From an uncultured Phocaeicola sp. (lineage in GTDB: Bacteria > Bacteroidota > Bacteroidia > Bacteroidales > Bacteroidaceae): 64,000 nt of DNA. A program made the translations under genes and the position numbers. Positions 8,859-18,804 of the stretch are shown here, piece after piece. Location of the stretch: assembly GCA_958434805.1 (NCBI GenBank), contig CAUBDX010000006.1, forward strand, positions 1 to 64,000, in the 5' to 3' direction. The notes below the pieces were generated by a model. It was not told the DNA's origin and searched no databases. It was given only the letters and a program-made list of their open reading frames with translations. Every line of letters starts with the position of its first letter. Position 1 is the first letter of the stretch.

Positions 8859-11168
8859 TTAAAACGGATAACCTACGGCAAAATGAAATGCAAAATCACG
8901 CTTGAAATCCGGTGAAACAATAGGATAACGGTCACGCCCTCTCTCCATCGGATTGATTGCTTTCATTCCCCCGTCAAAACGAATAATCAAAAAATCTAAA
9001 TCAAAACGGATGCCCAGCCCATAGGCTACAGCCAGCTGTTTATAGAAACGGTTGAACTTGAATAAACCCTCGGGCTGCATTTCACGATAGCGTATAGTCC
9101 ATACATTACCGGCATCGATAAAGGCGGCACCATTTAACTTCCAGAACAAGTGGGTGCGATATTCCACATTCAAGTCCAGTTTGATATCCCCCGTATGATT
9201 CACATAGTCCAAACTATTCGAATCACCCCGATAACCTCCCGGTCCTAAAGAACGCACCCTCCATCCGCGTACGCTGTTGGCACCACCGGAAAAATAAAGC
9301 TTTTCAAACGGAAGGCTTTTTGAGTTTCCATAAGGATAAGCTACTCCTAAACCGACATGAAAGACCAGCGCGTTCCGGTCGTCAATCATGAAATTCTTTG
9401 CAAAATCAAAATCGGCCTTTACGTATTGAGCAAAGTCGATGTTCGCCATCTGAAATGCCTCCCCGTTACTGGGATTACGATGGAACAGCTTTGAAAAGCC
9501 ATACAGAAAATTACCCGATTCTTCTATATTGAAGCGAATGGAATAAGAGTTTCGGTGAGCGGTTTTTAAAGACATCGCTCCGGAACTGTTATACGTATAA
9601 GTATAGCCCATACGGACAATAAACAAGTCTTCATAGCTATAACGCAGCAACGGATTTTTCTGATCCATCACATTTAAATACTCTTTAAAAGTTTGAGATC
9701 GGTAAGGCATATAAATATAGCTGACATCCAATACATCAAAACGATGATTAGCCTGATGCTTCGACCAGCGGTAACTCCAGGCAGCCGATGCTACGGTGCG
9801 TTCAAATTCCGGACGGATTTGCCAGTTATATTTCACACTTACTTCAGATGTAGCACGTATACGCCGCTTAAAGTCTGATGAAAGGAAGGGAAACATAAAC
9901 TCAGGAAAGTTCAAACTGCTTTCTATACCATACTCCATATAGTTGCTATTGGCATATCCTTCTAATCCGGTTACTGCCTCATATGCCCCGCGTAACTTTA
10001 CCGTAAATGTTTCCGAGCCCTTAAACAGATTGCGGTGCGTATAAGCCACCGAAGCTGCTGCTCCCAAATCGCCCGCAGAGTTTGTTCCTTCTATTCCGAA
10101 AGACAGCGACTTATTCTTTCGGCGCGACAGGGCTACATAGGCATCTACATAAGCTGAATCTCCCTGTATATCTTCTTGAAAACGTATATTCGAGTATTTC
10201 AATATACCTAAACGACCCAATGCCGAATAGGTATTCTGTACCTCCCGCGCACTGTATAAGTTTCCGCTTTTCAAAAAATTAAATCCGGTTATTACATGAG
10301 GTCTCAAAAACAGCTTGTCATGATAATACAAAGTAGCACCGTCAGAACGTAGCGAGTCCATTCCTTTAAATGCCTCTGCCGATAATTCCGAAAAATCAAC
10401 ATCAAGCAAAAAGTTAACATCGCGAATGGTATATTGGCGGTGAGCCTGCGGAACATCGGTCTTTTTACGTTGATAAGGTAAAAACCGCATGGTCAGATCA
10501 ACACGATGCGTATTTAGCATTGTATCGGCCTGGAAGGTTATAAAATCTTTATTAAAACGATAATAGCCTCTATCATGCAAATACTTAGTAATGCGCTGAC
10601 GTTCTTCATCCAGCTTATTCACATCGAAGCGCATTCCCGAATGAAGCAGCGTGTGTATTGAATCGGCCAATATAAAGTCATGAATTTTAAAATCGGCAAT
10701 GTCGTAGGCTATATGAGATATAATATAAGGGTCTCCTGTATGAATATGATAGGAAGCCTTTAATTTCTTTCCCTTCTTATACTCTTTCAAGTCTACCTGA
10801 GCCCCCATGTAACCCATATTCTGGACAGCCTGCTGCACCTGCTTGCGAGTCTCCTCGGCTGCTTCCGGATCATAGATACGGGGGGCATCGCCCATCTTCC
10901 GCAAAAAGCGGTTCATCCACTTGGTAGAATCCTTGCCTGAGGCACTATAAATATACATCGGCAGCTTGATCAGGCTGAACCATTTTGCATTGGGAGTCTG
11001 GCGGATATAAGCAGTCATCTGCGAAGGTTTCACTTCTCTGTTGTCTGACTTAATCTCAACATCGTCCAACAAATAATGACCTTCGGGTATAAATTTACTG
11101 ACCGAACATCCCGTAACCAAGAATGTTCCGATCAGCAAAAAGAAAATATGATGAATAAATTTCTTCAT
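8859..11168 (-). CDS. BamA/TamA-like outer membrane lipoprotein
   Basis: This Omp85-family protein has about 769 residues from the ATG at 11168 (MKKFIHHIFF); the longer frame would run through the divergent promoter region. It carries a lipoprotein signal (LVTGC, Cys near 20), POTRA-like repeats, and a C-terminal barrel. Barrel features include GGANSVRGWRVRSLGPGGY, an RGW-type motif typical of Omp85 lid loops, and a terminal Phe. The lipid anchor sets it apart from canonical BamA. Its role is presumably assembly or translocation at the outer membrane; the client is unknown. Confidence 0.85.
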   Translation of the reverse strand: MKKFIHHIFFLLIGTFLVTGCSVSKFIPEGHYLLDDVEIKSDNREVKPSQMTAYIRQTPNAKWFSLIKLPMYIYSASGKDSTKWMNRFLRKMGDAPRIYDPEAAEETRKQVQQAVQNMGYMGAQVDLKEYKKGKKLKASYHIHTGDPYIISHIAYDIADFKIHDFILADSIHTLLHSGMRFDVNKLDEERQRITKYLHDRGYYRFNKDFITFQADTMLNTHRVDLTMRFLPYQRKKTDVPQAHRQYTIRDVNFLLDVDFSELSAEAFKGMDSLRSDGATLYYHDKLFLRPHVITGFNFLKSGNLYSAREVQNTYSALGRLGILKYSNIRFQEDIQGDSAYVDAYVALSRRKNKSLSFGIEGTNSAGDLGAAASVAYTHRNLFKGSETFTVKLRGAYEAVTGLEGYANSNYMEYGIESSLNFPEFMFPFLSSDFKRRIRATSEVSVKYNWQIRPEFERTVASAAWSYRWSKHQANHRFDVLDVSYIYMPYRSQTFKEYLNVMDQKNPLLRYSYEDLFIVRMGYTYTYNSSGAMSLKTAHRNSYSIRFNIEESGNFLYGFSKLFHRNPSNGEAFQMANIDFAQYVKADFDFAKNFMIDDRNALVFHVGLGVAYPYGNSKSLPFEKLYFSGGANSVRGWRVRSLGPGGYRGDSNSLDYVNHTGDIKLDLNVEYRTHLFWKLNGAAFIDAGNVWTIRYREMQPEGLFKFNRFYKQLAVAYGLGIRFDLDFLIIRFDGGMKAINPMERGRDRYPIVSPDFKRDFAFHFAVGYPF

Positions 11169-11186
11169 ACAAATAATCACCCCATG

Positions 11187-11236
11187 CAAATTTACTTGCA
11201 AAGATAGGGAATAATAAAAAAAACTTCTTAGCTTTG
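11187..11236. promoter_or_regulatory. Divergent promoter region
   Basis: A plus-strand TAGCTTTG (11229-11236) precedes the SpoU gene. Minus-strand TATCTTTG (11206-11199) and TAAATTTG (11194-11187) precede the BamA-like gene. All match the Bacteroides -7 consensus; no clear -33 TTTG is seen at standard spacing. Confidence 0.5.
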
Positions 11237-11259
11237 TTCTTAAAATATGTATATGAACT

Positions 11260-12012
11260 ATGCTTAGTAAAAACAAGATAAAGTATATCCATTCGCTTGA
11301 ACTGAAAAAATACCGGAAAGAAGAACAGGCTTTCATTGCCGAAGGTCATAAACTGGTAGGAGAACTGTTGGGACGTTTTTCCTGCAAATTACTTTTAGGT
11401 ACATCAGAATGGCTGGAAAAACATCCATGTGCCATCGCAAAAGAAACCATAGAAGTCAGTCAAGAAGAATTGACTAAAGTCAGTCTGCTGAAATCCCCGC
11501 AAGAGGTTTTAGCTGTTTTCGATATGCCACATTATGAATTTACCCCCAACTGTATCAAGCATTCGCTATGCCTGGCTCTTGACGATATACAAGACCCCGG
11601 GAATTTAGGAACCATCATCCGTATAGCCGATTGGTTTGGTATTCAAGATATATTCTGCTCTATGGGTACCGCCGATGCATTCAACCCCAAAACAGTACAG
11701 GCTACAATGGGGGCCTTGGCTCGCGTCAGACTGCATTATTGCGACCTAAAAAAACTGGTTTCTTCTTTAAAAGAAACTCCGCTGTTCGGTACTTTTCTGG
11801 ATGGGGAAAATATATACACACAAGAACTAAGCGAAAACGGATTAATTATCATGGGTAATGAAGGTAACGGAATCAGCCCGGAAATTGCCACACTGGTAAA
11901 CCGCCGGCTCTTAATTCCTAATTACCCGCAAGGGAAAGAGACCAGTGAATCCCTGAACGTAGCAGTAGCTACCTCCATTGTCTGCTCTGAATTCCGAAGA
12001 AGAATGTCATAA
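11260..12012 (+). CDS. SpoU/TrmH-family RNA methyltransferase
   Basis: This enzyme methylates a ribose 2'-OH in rRNA or tRNA using SAM. The 250-residue protein has an N-terminal substrate-binding part and a SPOUT domain. Its motifs are QDPGNLGTIIR (motif 1), GNEGNGISPE (motif 2) and IPNYPQGKETSESLNVAVA (motif 3), which together form the knotted cofactor site. The exact target nucleotide cannot be told from sequence. Its 3' end overlaps the convergent hypothetical gene by 6 bases. Confidence 0.9.
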   Translation: MLSKNKIKYIHSLELKKYRKEEQAFIAEGHKLVGELLGRFSCKLLLGTSEWLEKHPCAIAKETIEVSQEELTKVSLLKSPQEVLAVFDMPHYEFTPNCIKHSLCLALDDIQDPGNLGTIIRIADWFGIQDIFCSMGTADAFNPKTVQATMGALARVRLHYCDLKKLVSSLKETPLFGTFLDGENIYTQELSENGLIIMGNEGNGISPEIATLVNRRLLIPNYPQGKETSESLNVAVATSIVCSEFRRRMS

Positions 12013-12342
12013 ACAAATCAATCTGCTTGCCGGAGTGAAATTCATTCCGGCAACATCAAACTGTATGATATGATATGCCTGGCAGTCGGCCAACGAAACT
12101 GCATCCTCCTCACTGCATAACCGATTGCAAAAGTCAGAAAAAGACTCTCCTTCCATTCTTTTAGGAGATTTTGAAGCGATTACGATAACCCCACCTAACC
12201 ATTCGGTCGCACGCTGTTCTTCACACAATGACGTCAGTCCAGCCACCTTTCCTGATAAATCCAGCTCTACCACCTGCATAGAGAGCCACTTGTTAAAGGG
12301 AGCAAGAAAAACCCGGTGAACTGCAACTTTCCGCATATCCAT
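12007..12342 (-). CDS. Hypothetical protein, coupled to DUF4296 gene
   Basis: I do not recognise this 111-residue protein. It has no signal peptide or membrane segment. Its ATG overlaps the DUF4296 stop codon (TGATG), so it is the last gene of the ileS-dksA-lspA-DUF4296 series and would be translated by reinitiation. The coupling and compact position argue that it is real. Confidence 0.6.
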   Translation of the reverse strand: MDMRKVAVHRVFLAPFNKWLSMQVVELDLSGKVAGLTSLCEEQRATEWLGGVIVIASKSPKRMEGESFSDFCNRLCSEEDAVSLADCQAYHIIQFDVAGMNFTPASRLICL

Positions 12343-13157
12343 CAGCGCATTTTGGGAGTCAATCCTTTATCCTTATTTTCTGCAGGAAGTTCTGATGTAT
12401 GCTTGTCATGATGACGAACCAAATGGATATTGCCTATCAAGACGCTTCCCCTTGTATTACTTTTATTCATATAATACATAAAACCATTTATTGCCTTGAA
12501 AGCAAATGCAGAGTCTGCTTTTAGCTCCAACCGCTGAAGCCCTGACTTTGTTACCACACGAGTCACCCCTTGCGTACTGTCATTTTCAAATGTAAAATTC
12601 AGTCCCATAACTACTTTTATGTCTGCTCCATCTACTTCAGGAAGAAACTTAAAATCAGCCGCCCACTCCAACGCATCATGAGTTCTGAAAGAAGTGTCTG
12701 TTTTCAGTTCAAAAGTCATCTTATTGGTCAAATCAGACGATGATAACCAATAAAGTTTGTCTATATCCACAGTGTCACCCACTAAGGTCAGAGACGTTTG
12801 CCCGCTTCGCTGATCTACAAATTTCCGAACCTGCTTACCTTCTTCTTCAAAACGCTTCTGCAGATTTTCATACATCGCTGTAAGATGTACGGTGTGACGT
12901 GAATACCAAACCATTGACGAATCAAACTCAGCTTCTGTCACATGATGCTTTTGAAATACATAATTCAAGTAGGCATCCTTTTTATAGTTTTCAGTATAAA
13001 CCAAGTCGGAGCTTAACGTGGTAGCCAGATGATAATCATAGAGAAGCGGCTCCATTACCTCCGGCTGGATGATATTACTGGGTATTTTTTTCCCGCATCC
13101 GCAAAGCCCTCCCATCAACGCAAGTATACATCCCCCAATTACGTACTTCTTCTTCAT
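12342..13157 (-). CDS. DUF4296 lipoprotein
   Basis: This is a 271-residue lipoprotein: MKKKYVIGG signal followed by lipobox GGLCGC. The region after it (YDYHLATTLSS and YVFQKHHVTEAEFDSSMVWY) fits DUF4296, a Bacteroidetes domain of unknown function. It follows lspA by 12 bases. Being itself a lipoprotein, it would be a substrate of the signal peptidase encoded just upstream. I prefer the ATG at 13157 over the GTG two codons earlier. Confidence 0.82.
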   Translation of the reverse strand: MKKKYVIGGCILALMGGLCGCGKKIPSNIIQPEVMEPLLYDYHLATTLSSDLVYTENYKKDAYLNYVFQKHHVTEAEFDSSMVWYSRHTVHLTAMYENLQKRFEEEGKQVRKFVDQRSGQTSLTLVGDTVDIDKLYWLSSSDLTNKMTFELKTDTSFRTHDALEWAADFKFLPEVDGADIKVVMGLNFTFENDSTQGVTRVVTKSGLQRLELKADSAFAFKAINGFMYYMNKSNTRGSVLIGNIHLVRHHDKHTSELPAENKDKGLTPKMR

Positions 13158-13169
13158 GGTCACAGAAAT

Positions 13170-13805
13170 TTATTTTTGATTTGAATGTGTACTTTCTGAA
13201 GTCAGATAACGGCTGTAAAAAAGCAATAAGGAAATCACCCCACAGCTGATTGATGCATCCGCAAAGTTAAAAATCGGACTAAAAAAGATAAAGTGATCCC
13301 CCCCGACTAAAGGCATCCACTGAGGCCAATAGGTATCAATAATAGGGAAGTAAAACATATCTACCACTTTTCCATGCAACCAGTCAGCGTATCCTTCTCC
13401 TACCGGAACCCAAGTTGCCACCTGTGAAGGAGTGCTGGCACTAAATACTTCACCATAAAAAATGCAATCAATAATATTGCCGATAGCTCCAGCCAAAATA
13501 AGAGAAAGACAAGCTATATAGCCACTCTTCAATTTTACCGGCTGTTTTACAATCTTAACCAGATACCATGTAATTGCGATTACAGCTACAATACGGAACA
13601 GAGTTAAAAATAATTTTCCAAATAATTCCATTCCGAAAGCCATACCCGGATTCTCGGTAAAATAAATATAAAACCAATCGGTTACATGAATGCTTTCATG
13701 AAGTGCCATATTGGTTTTTACAGCAATCTTTATAATCTGGTCAATAACTAATATTACAGCAACAATTAAAAAAGCCAAACGGCCCTGTGTGAAGAGTTTT
13801 TTCAT
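13170..13805 (-). CDS. lspA: Lipoprotein signal peptidase LspA
   Basis: Signal peptidase II removes signal peptides from prolipoproteins after diacylation. The chain has 211 residues and about four membrane helices. The two catalytic aspartates lie in GNIIDCIFYG and FNFADASI, and DQIIKI marks the first helix. It is longer than E. coli LspA (164 residues) because of a periplasmic insert between the catalytic motifs, as is usual in Bacteroidetes. It lies in the dksA-lspA cluster. Confidence 0.95.
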   Translation of the reverse strand: MKKLFTQGRLAFLIVAVILVIDQIIKIAVKTNMALHESIHVTDWFYIYFTENPGMAFGMELFGKLFLTLFRIVAVIAITWYLVKIVKQPVKLKSGYIACLSLILAGAIGNIIDCIFYGEVFSASTPSQVATWVPVGEGYADWLHGKVVDMFYFPIIDTYWPQWMPLVGGDHFIFFSPIFNFADASISCGVISLLLFYSRYLTSESTHSNQK

Positions 13806-13860
13806 AATTATAAAAAATAATTCAAGTTTCGTAAGACCGCTTTCAAAGCTTCAAGGCAAC

Positions 13861-13948
13861 AAATTGACGAGTTGACAAGGATATCACATGCCCAACCTTT
13901 TCATTTCCATCAGTCAAGGTTACCGAAACCTTGTCAACTTGTCAACTG
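13861..13948. repeat. Imperfect 20-base inverted repeat between dksA and lspA
   Basis: The arm at 13861-13880 (ending GTTGACAAGG) is nearly complementary to 13929-13948 (CCTTGTCAACTTGTCAACTG), with only about three mismatches across a 48-base loop. The 189-base gap holds no gene. It could be an mRNA structure that separates dksA from lspA expression, or a dispersed repeat. Confidence 0.55.
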
Positions 13949-13994
13949 AAACCCTGCCAGCTGTTAAATGGGGTACTTACAAAACTTGAGTAAA

Positions 13995-14375
13995 TTACTT
14001 TTTCCCGCCTTGCTTGGCTTCAATGCTCAATGTTGCATGAGGTACTGCACGAAGACGCTCTGCCGGAATCAGCTTGCCTGTTTCACGGCAAATACCGTAC
14101 GTTTTATTTTCTATACGTACCAATGCCGCACGCAGGTTCTGAATAAATTTCAACTGTCGAGCAGCCAAACGGGTAGTTTCTTCTTTCGATAATGTATTAG
14201 CCCCTTCTTCCAATACTTTATAAGTAGGTGAAGTATCATCTGTATCATTACCGTCGGTGTTCATAATACTGCTTTTCAGTTTCTCATAGTCGCGTTCAGC
14301 GAGCTGAAGTTTTTCCATGATAATGGTACGGAACTCTTCGAGCTCTGCATCCGAATATCTCGTCTTTTCAGCCAT
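13995..14375 (-). CDS. TraR/DksA family regulator with degenerate zinc finger
   Basis: DksA-type proteins bind RNA polymerase in the secondary channel and act with ppGpp. This 126-residue protein has the N-terminal coiled-coil helices and the C-terminal signature ETGKLIPAERLRAVPHATLSIE. Only one of the four zinc-binding cysteines (in YGICRETG) remains; the other positions are non-Cys. It lies between ileS and lspA in an order common in Bacteroidetes. Confidence 0.88.
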   Translation of the reverse strand: MAEKTRYSDAELEEFRTIIMEKLQLAERDYEKLKSSIMNTDGNDTDDTSPTYKVLEEGANTLSKEETTRLAARQLKFIQNLRAALVRIENKTYGICRETGKLIPAERLRAVPHATLSIEAKQGGKK

Positions 14376-14406
14376 AGTGTTTAGGTATTTAAAAGTTAAT
14401 AATAGT

Positions 14407-14434
14407 ATCCACCCCCTTAAGTAAAGGGGTGGAT
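14407..14434 (-). terminator. GC-rich hairpin between ileS and dksA
   Basis: ATCCACCCC (14407-14415) pairs with GGGGTGGAT (14426-14434), with a 10-base loop. It lies 9 bases past the ileS stop codon. On the minus strand the tract after it is only mildly T-rich, so it may be a partial terminator. Confidence 0.6.
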
Positions 14435-14443
14435 GGGTTCATA

Positions 14444-17400
14444 TCACAATTTTGTCACTCTGACAAACAGAGTAAAATCATCAAAGTTCAATTCTGTACC
14501 TTCGGCAACCTCATCAGCCAAAACCAATGAGCTGGCAAGTACTTGGTTACAAATATACGTATTATATTCATTTACCGCATCATCTGAGTTCGGATTTTTT
14601 GACAAAACAACAGCAATCTTGTCTGTTATTTCAAAACCGCTACTCTTACGAATATTCTGGATACGGTTTACCAGTTCACGGGCCACTCCTTCACGCTTCA
14701 GTTCATCGGTTACGGTCACTTCAAGAGCCACGGTCAGTTTTCCTTCATTGGCAACCAGCCATCCCGGAATATCCTCACTGAAGATTTCAACATCGGTTGC
14801 TTCTACCACCGCTTCAGCACCATCCAACACGAAAGTATATTGTCCGTTTTGTTCCAGTTCGGCAATTGCTTCCTGTGACAAGCCTGCCACAGCTGCAGCA
14901 ACAGCTTTCATCCGCTTACCAAATTTAGGGCCAAGTTTCTTAAAGTCACATTTTACTTTCTTCACCAGTTCACCGCTTTCAGCAAAGCGAATTTCCTTTA
15001 CATTCACTTCACTCATGATCAAGTCTTTCACCGCTTCGATATGCTGTTTCTGATCTTCATCAACAACCGGAACCATAATACACTGTAGCGGCTGACGCAC
15101 CTTGATATTTACTTTACGACGCAAAGCCAATACCATTGAAGTGACATCCTGTGCCATATGCATACGTGCTTCCAGTTCTTTATTAATCAACGCTTCATTA
15201 GCTACCGGGAAGTTTGCCAAGTGAACAGACACCACATTGTCACGGCCTGTAACGGCTATCAAGTCCATATACAAGCGGTCTGCATAGAACGGAGCAATCG
15301 GGGCCATCAGTTTAGCAACTGTTTCCAAGCAGGTATAAAGAGTCTGATAAGCCGATAGTTTATCAGCCGACATCGCGCTACCCCAGAAACGTTTACGGTT
15401 CAAACGTACATACCAGTTACTCAAGTTGTCGTTTACAAAATCAGTAATCAAACGACCAGCCTTGGTCGGTTCATAGTCAGCATAGCAAGCATCTACATCT
15501 TTAATCAAAGAGTTCAATAAAGACAAAATCCAACGATCGATTTCCGGACGTTCTTCAACCGGCACATCTGCTTCTGTATAAGTAAATCCATCTACATTGG
15601 CATATAGCGCAAAGAATGAATAAGTGTTATATAAAGTACCGAAGAATTTACGGCGCACTTCATCCACTCCCTCCTTGTCAAACTTCAAGTTATCCCACGG
15701 AGATGAATTGGTAATCATATACCAGCGCAAGGGGTCGGAACCAAATTTTTCTATAGTTTCAAACGGATCAACAGCATTACCCAAGCGTTTTGACATCTTG
15801 TTTCCGTTCTTGTCAAGCACCAAGCCATTGGAAATCACATTCTTGTAAGCAACACTATCGAACACCATCGTAGCAATGGCATGAAGTGTAAAGAACCATC
15901 CGCGAGTCTGGTCAACCCCCTCAGCAATAAAATCGGCAGGATAATACGAACGGTTATCTACGATTTCCTTATTTTCAAACGGATAATGCAACTGAGCATA
16001 AGGCATTGCACCTGAATCAAACCAAACATCAATCAAGTCTGTTTCACGCTTCATCGGTTTTCCGGTTGCAGAAACCAAGACAATATCGTCAACATACGGA
16101 CGGTGCAAATCTATCTTTTCGTAATTTTCCTTATTATAAGTACCCGGAACAAAGCCCAGTTTCTTATACGGATTTTCGGTCATGAAGCCAGTCTCAACCG
16201 CTTTTTCAATTTCATTATACAATTCCTCAACCGAACCGATACACAATTCTTCTCCTTCCTCGCTGCGCCAGATAGGAAGCGGAGTACCCCAGTAACGCGA
16301 ACGGCTCAAGTTCCAGTCATTCAAGTTTTCAAGCCACTTGCCGAAGCGTCCCGTACCCGTTGATTCCGGTTTCCAGTTGATGGTCTTGTTCAGTTCCATC
16401 ATACGTTCCTTGGCAGCAGTAGAACGGATAAACCAGCTATCCAACGGATAATAAAGCACCGGCTTATCAGTACGCCAACAATGCGGATAGTTATGTACAT
16501 GCTTTTCCATCTTGAAGGCTTGATTTCCCTGCTTCAGCATCATACAAATGTACACATCCAAAGACTCGGCAGAAGAAGCTGCTTTTTCATCATATTTCCC
16601 ATCAACGGTAAACTGAGGATCATAAGCATTCTTCGCCCAGCGGCCTTCATATTCCTTGTACTTTTCAATGTCCACACATTCCTTAACAAAGTTTTCATCC
16701 AGCTCATTCATTAAATAAAACTTACCGGTCAAGTCAACCATCGGACGTGTTTCACCCTTCTTGTTAATCATAAACAAAGAAGGAATACCGGCAGCACGAG
16801 CCACAAAAGCATCGTCAGCACCAAATGTAGGAGCGATATGGACAATACCAGTACCATCTTCTGTTGTCACATAGTCACCTAAAATAACACGGAATGCTTT
16901 TGCCGAAGCTTCTTTCCAAGCACCGTCTTCAGTTACTTCCACCGGTTTTACCCAAGGAATCAACTGCTCGTATTCCATACCTTCCAGGTCAGTGCCTTTA
17001 TATTCACCCACCACTTTAAACGGAATCAGCTTATCGCCCGGTTTATAATCTTCCAAAGCCAGTTCTTCCGCTTTTTTGTTAAAGTGTGTATATAACAGAG
17101 GCTTAGCCAATACCACGGTCATCTTTTCTCCGGTATAACCGTTATAAGTCTGCACAGCCACATAATCAATCTTCGGACCGACACACAATGCTGTATTCGA
17201 AGGCAAAGTCCAAGGAGTAGTAGTCCATGCGATAAAGTAAGGAGTACCCCACTGAGCCATTTCCGGTTTCGGGTTTTTCATCTTGAACTGCCCCACCACG
17301 GTCAGGTCTTTCACATCGCGGTAACATCCCGGCTGGTTCAACTCATGCGAACTGAGTCCGGTTCCGGCAGCCGGAGAATACGGTTGGATAGTATATCCCT

Positions 17401-17926
17401 TATAAAGCAAGCCTTTATTATAAAGCTGTTTTAACAGCCACCACAATGTTTCAATGTAACGGTTATCGTAAGTAATGTATGGATTTTCCAGATCAACCCA
17501 ATAACCCATCTTATGGGTAAGGTCGGTCCATTCCTTAGTAAACTTCATTACATCCGTACGGCAGTGTTTATTATACTCTGCCACCGAAATATTTTTACCA
17601 ATATCCTCTTTCGTAATACCCAATGCCTTTTCAACGCCCAGCTCTACCGGCAATCCATGTGTATCCCAACCAGCCTTACGCTTTACTTGGAAACCTTTCA
17701 TGGTCTTGAAACGGCAGAATGTATCCTTAATTGTACGAGCCATTACGTGGTGAATACCCGGCATACCATTTGCTGAAGGAGGACCTTCATAAAACACAAA
17801 TGAAGGGTGTCCTTCACGTTCTGTCATACTGCGGTTGAAAACATCGTTTTCATCCCATTTCTTCAGCACCTCCTTATTTACTTCTGAAAGGTTGAGCTGT
17901 GAATATTCAGTAAATTTCTTACTCAT
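14444..17926 (-). CDS. ileS: Isoleucyl-tRNA synthetase
   Basis: This class I synthetase charges tRNA-Ile. It has 1160 residues from the ATG at 17926 (MSKKFTEYSQ); the extension to 17959 lies in the promoter region. The ATP-site HIGH region appears as PPSANGMPGIHH (49-60) and the KMSKR loop as GNKMSKRLGN (about 709). An editing (CP1) insertion lies between them. Two minus-strand TAAATTTG elements (17976-17983 and 17989-17996) are plausible -7 boxes. Confidence 0.97.
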   Translation of the reverse strand: MSKKFTEYSQLNLSEVNKEVLKKWDENDVFNRSMTEREGHPSFVFYEGPPSANGMPGIHHVMARTIKDTFCRFKTMKGFQVKRKAGWDTHGLPVELGVEKALGITKEDIGKNISVAEYNKHCRTDVMKFTKEWTDLTHKMGYWVDLENPYITYDNRYIETLWWLLKQLYNKGLLYKGYTIQPYSPAAGTGLSSHELNQPGCYRDVKDLTVVGQFKMKNPKPEMAQWGTPYFIAWTTTPWTLPSNTALCVGPKIDYVAVQTYNGYTGEKMTVVLAKPLLYTHFNKKAEELALEDYKPGDKLIPFKVVGEYKGTDLEGMEYEQLIPWVKPVEVTEDGAWKEASAKAFRVILGDYVTTEDGTGIVHIAPTFGADDAFVARAAGIPSLFMINKKGETRPMVDLTGKFYLMNELDENFVKECVDIEKYKEYEGRWAKNAYDPQFTVDGKYDEKAASSAESLDVYICMMLKQGNQAFKMEKHVHNYPHCWRTDKPVLYYPLDSWFIRSTAAKERMMELNKTINWKPESTGTGRFGKWLENLNDWNLSRSRYWGTPLPIWRSEEGEELCIGSVEELYNEIEKAVETGFMTENPYKKLGFVPGTYNKENYEKIDLHRPYVDDIVLVSATGKPMKRETDLIDVWFDSGAMPYAQLHYPFENKEIVDNRSYYPADFIAEGVDQTRGWFFTLHAIATMVFDSVAYKNVISNGLVLDKNGNKMSKRLGNAVDPFETIEKFGSDPLRWYMITNSSPWDNLKFDKEGVDEVRRKFFGTLYNTYSFFALYANVDGFTYTEADVPVEERPEIDRWILSLLNSLIKDVDACYADYEPTKAGRLITDFVNDNLSNWYVRLNRKRFWGSAMSADKLSAYQTLYTCLETVAKLMAPIAPFYADRLYMDLIAVTGRDNVVSVHLANFPVANEALINKELEARMHMAQDVTSMVLALRRKVNIKVRQPLQCIMVPVVDEDQKQHIEAVKDLIMSEVNVKEIRFAESGELVKKVKCDFKKLGPKFGKRMKAVAAAVAGLSQEAIAELEQNGQYTFVLDGAEAVVEATDVEIFSEDIPGWLVANEGKLTVALEVTVTDELKREGVARELVNRIQNIRKSSGFEITDKIAVVLSKNPNSDDAVNEYNTYICNQVLASSLVLADEVAEGTELNFDDFTLFVRVTKL

Positions 17927-18192
17927 GGTGTTTATCTTGTTTTTTATCTTTCTTACCAAAGGGAAACAGGATTCCCAAATTTAGGGTGCAAATTTACAAG
18001 AAAAATACATAACAGTAAAACATTTAGCATAGGATTCTCATTAACAAGGCTTAAAATAACCATACGAACGACCGAAGCCAGTCTTACCGAAACCCACCTT
18101 GGTTGTTATATACGACTCGCCTCGACCGTTATATAGAATTAAGCCTGACTATCGGCGCGACACATCCGATACATTATGAGAAACATTTAGGG

Positions 18193-18804
18193 CTAAATAA
18201 TCAGCACCATCACATCGCACGCTCCATGTGCGCCCAACACCAATGCCTGCTCGATATCTGCCGTTTTCGAAGGACCGGAAATAAATATACCGTAACCATA
18301 CTCACCGGTATCAATGCGCTTATATGCCTCATGCATATTATTCACCAAATCACGGTGATCCAGCAAAATAACCAATGCTTCAGCCATAAAATAAATAGCA
18401 CGCTGCTCCAAGTCCTGCTGAATCCATACAGCTCCGTTTTCGCATACGCCGATACATCCTTTTACAATAGCAACATCCGTTCCATCCAGTTCGGCAGTAG
18501 AAGCCACCTCATCCGGATTAAATGTGACACAATTTAATTTCTGCATCACCCCTCCCACTTCTACTTCTGTCATAGTAGAAGCCACTCTTCGGGGCGAGTA
18601 CCGACGAGTAACAACATCGTCTATTTTCAAATCTCCCAAAAGGAAAGCCTTTCCTCCCACCATATCAACCATCTCGGAGAAATGCTCAACCAAATTGCTA
18701 TAAGTCACAGCCTCAACTTCGAGTGACGTATAATCCGGTTTTTCATAACGCATCTGCGTATTGCTGCGAATGCTTTGTAAAATATCTTCTCTGCTGCTCA
18801 TCAC
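18193..18804 (-). CDS. lutC: LUD-domain protein LutC
   Basis: This is the LutC component of the three-subunit L-lactate oxidation system. It has 203 residues and the LUD fold shared with LutB. It ends the lutABC operon and its ATG overlaps the lutB stop by four bases (18801-18804). No iron-sulfur motif is present, as expected for LutC. Lactate as substrate comes from the family and operon, not from the sequence alone. Confidence 0.88.
   Translation of the reverse strand: MMSSREDILQSIRSNTQMRYEKPDYTSLEVEAVTYSNLVEHFSEMVDMVGGKAFLLGDLKIDDVVTRRYSPRRVASTMTEVEVGGVMQKLNCVTFNPDEVASTAELDGTDVAIVKGCIGVCENGAVWIQQDLEQRAIYFMAEALVILLDHRDLVNNMHEAYKRIDTGEYGYGIFISGPSKTADIEQALVLGAHGACDVMVLII

Noticed and set aside
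13995..14375. DksA as a pseudogene because zinc cysteines are missing
   Set aside because: The frame is intact, the remaining signature is well kept, and DksA-like proteins with few cysteines are common in Bacteroidetes.
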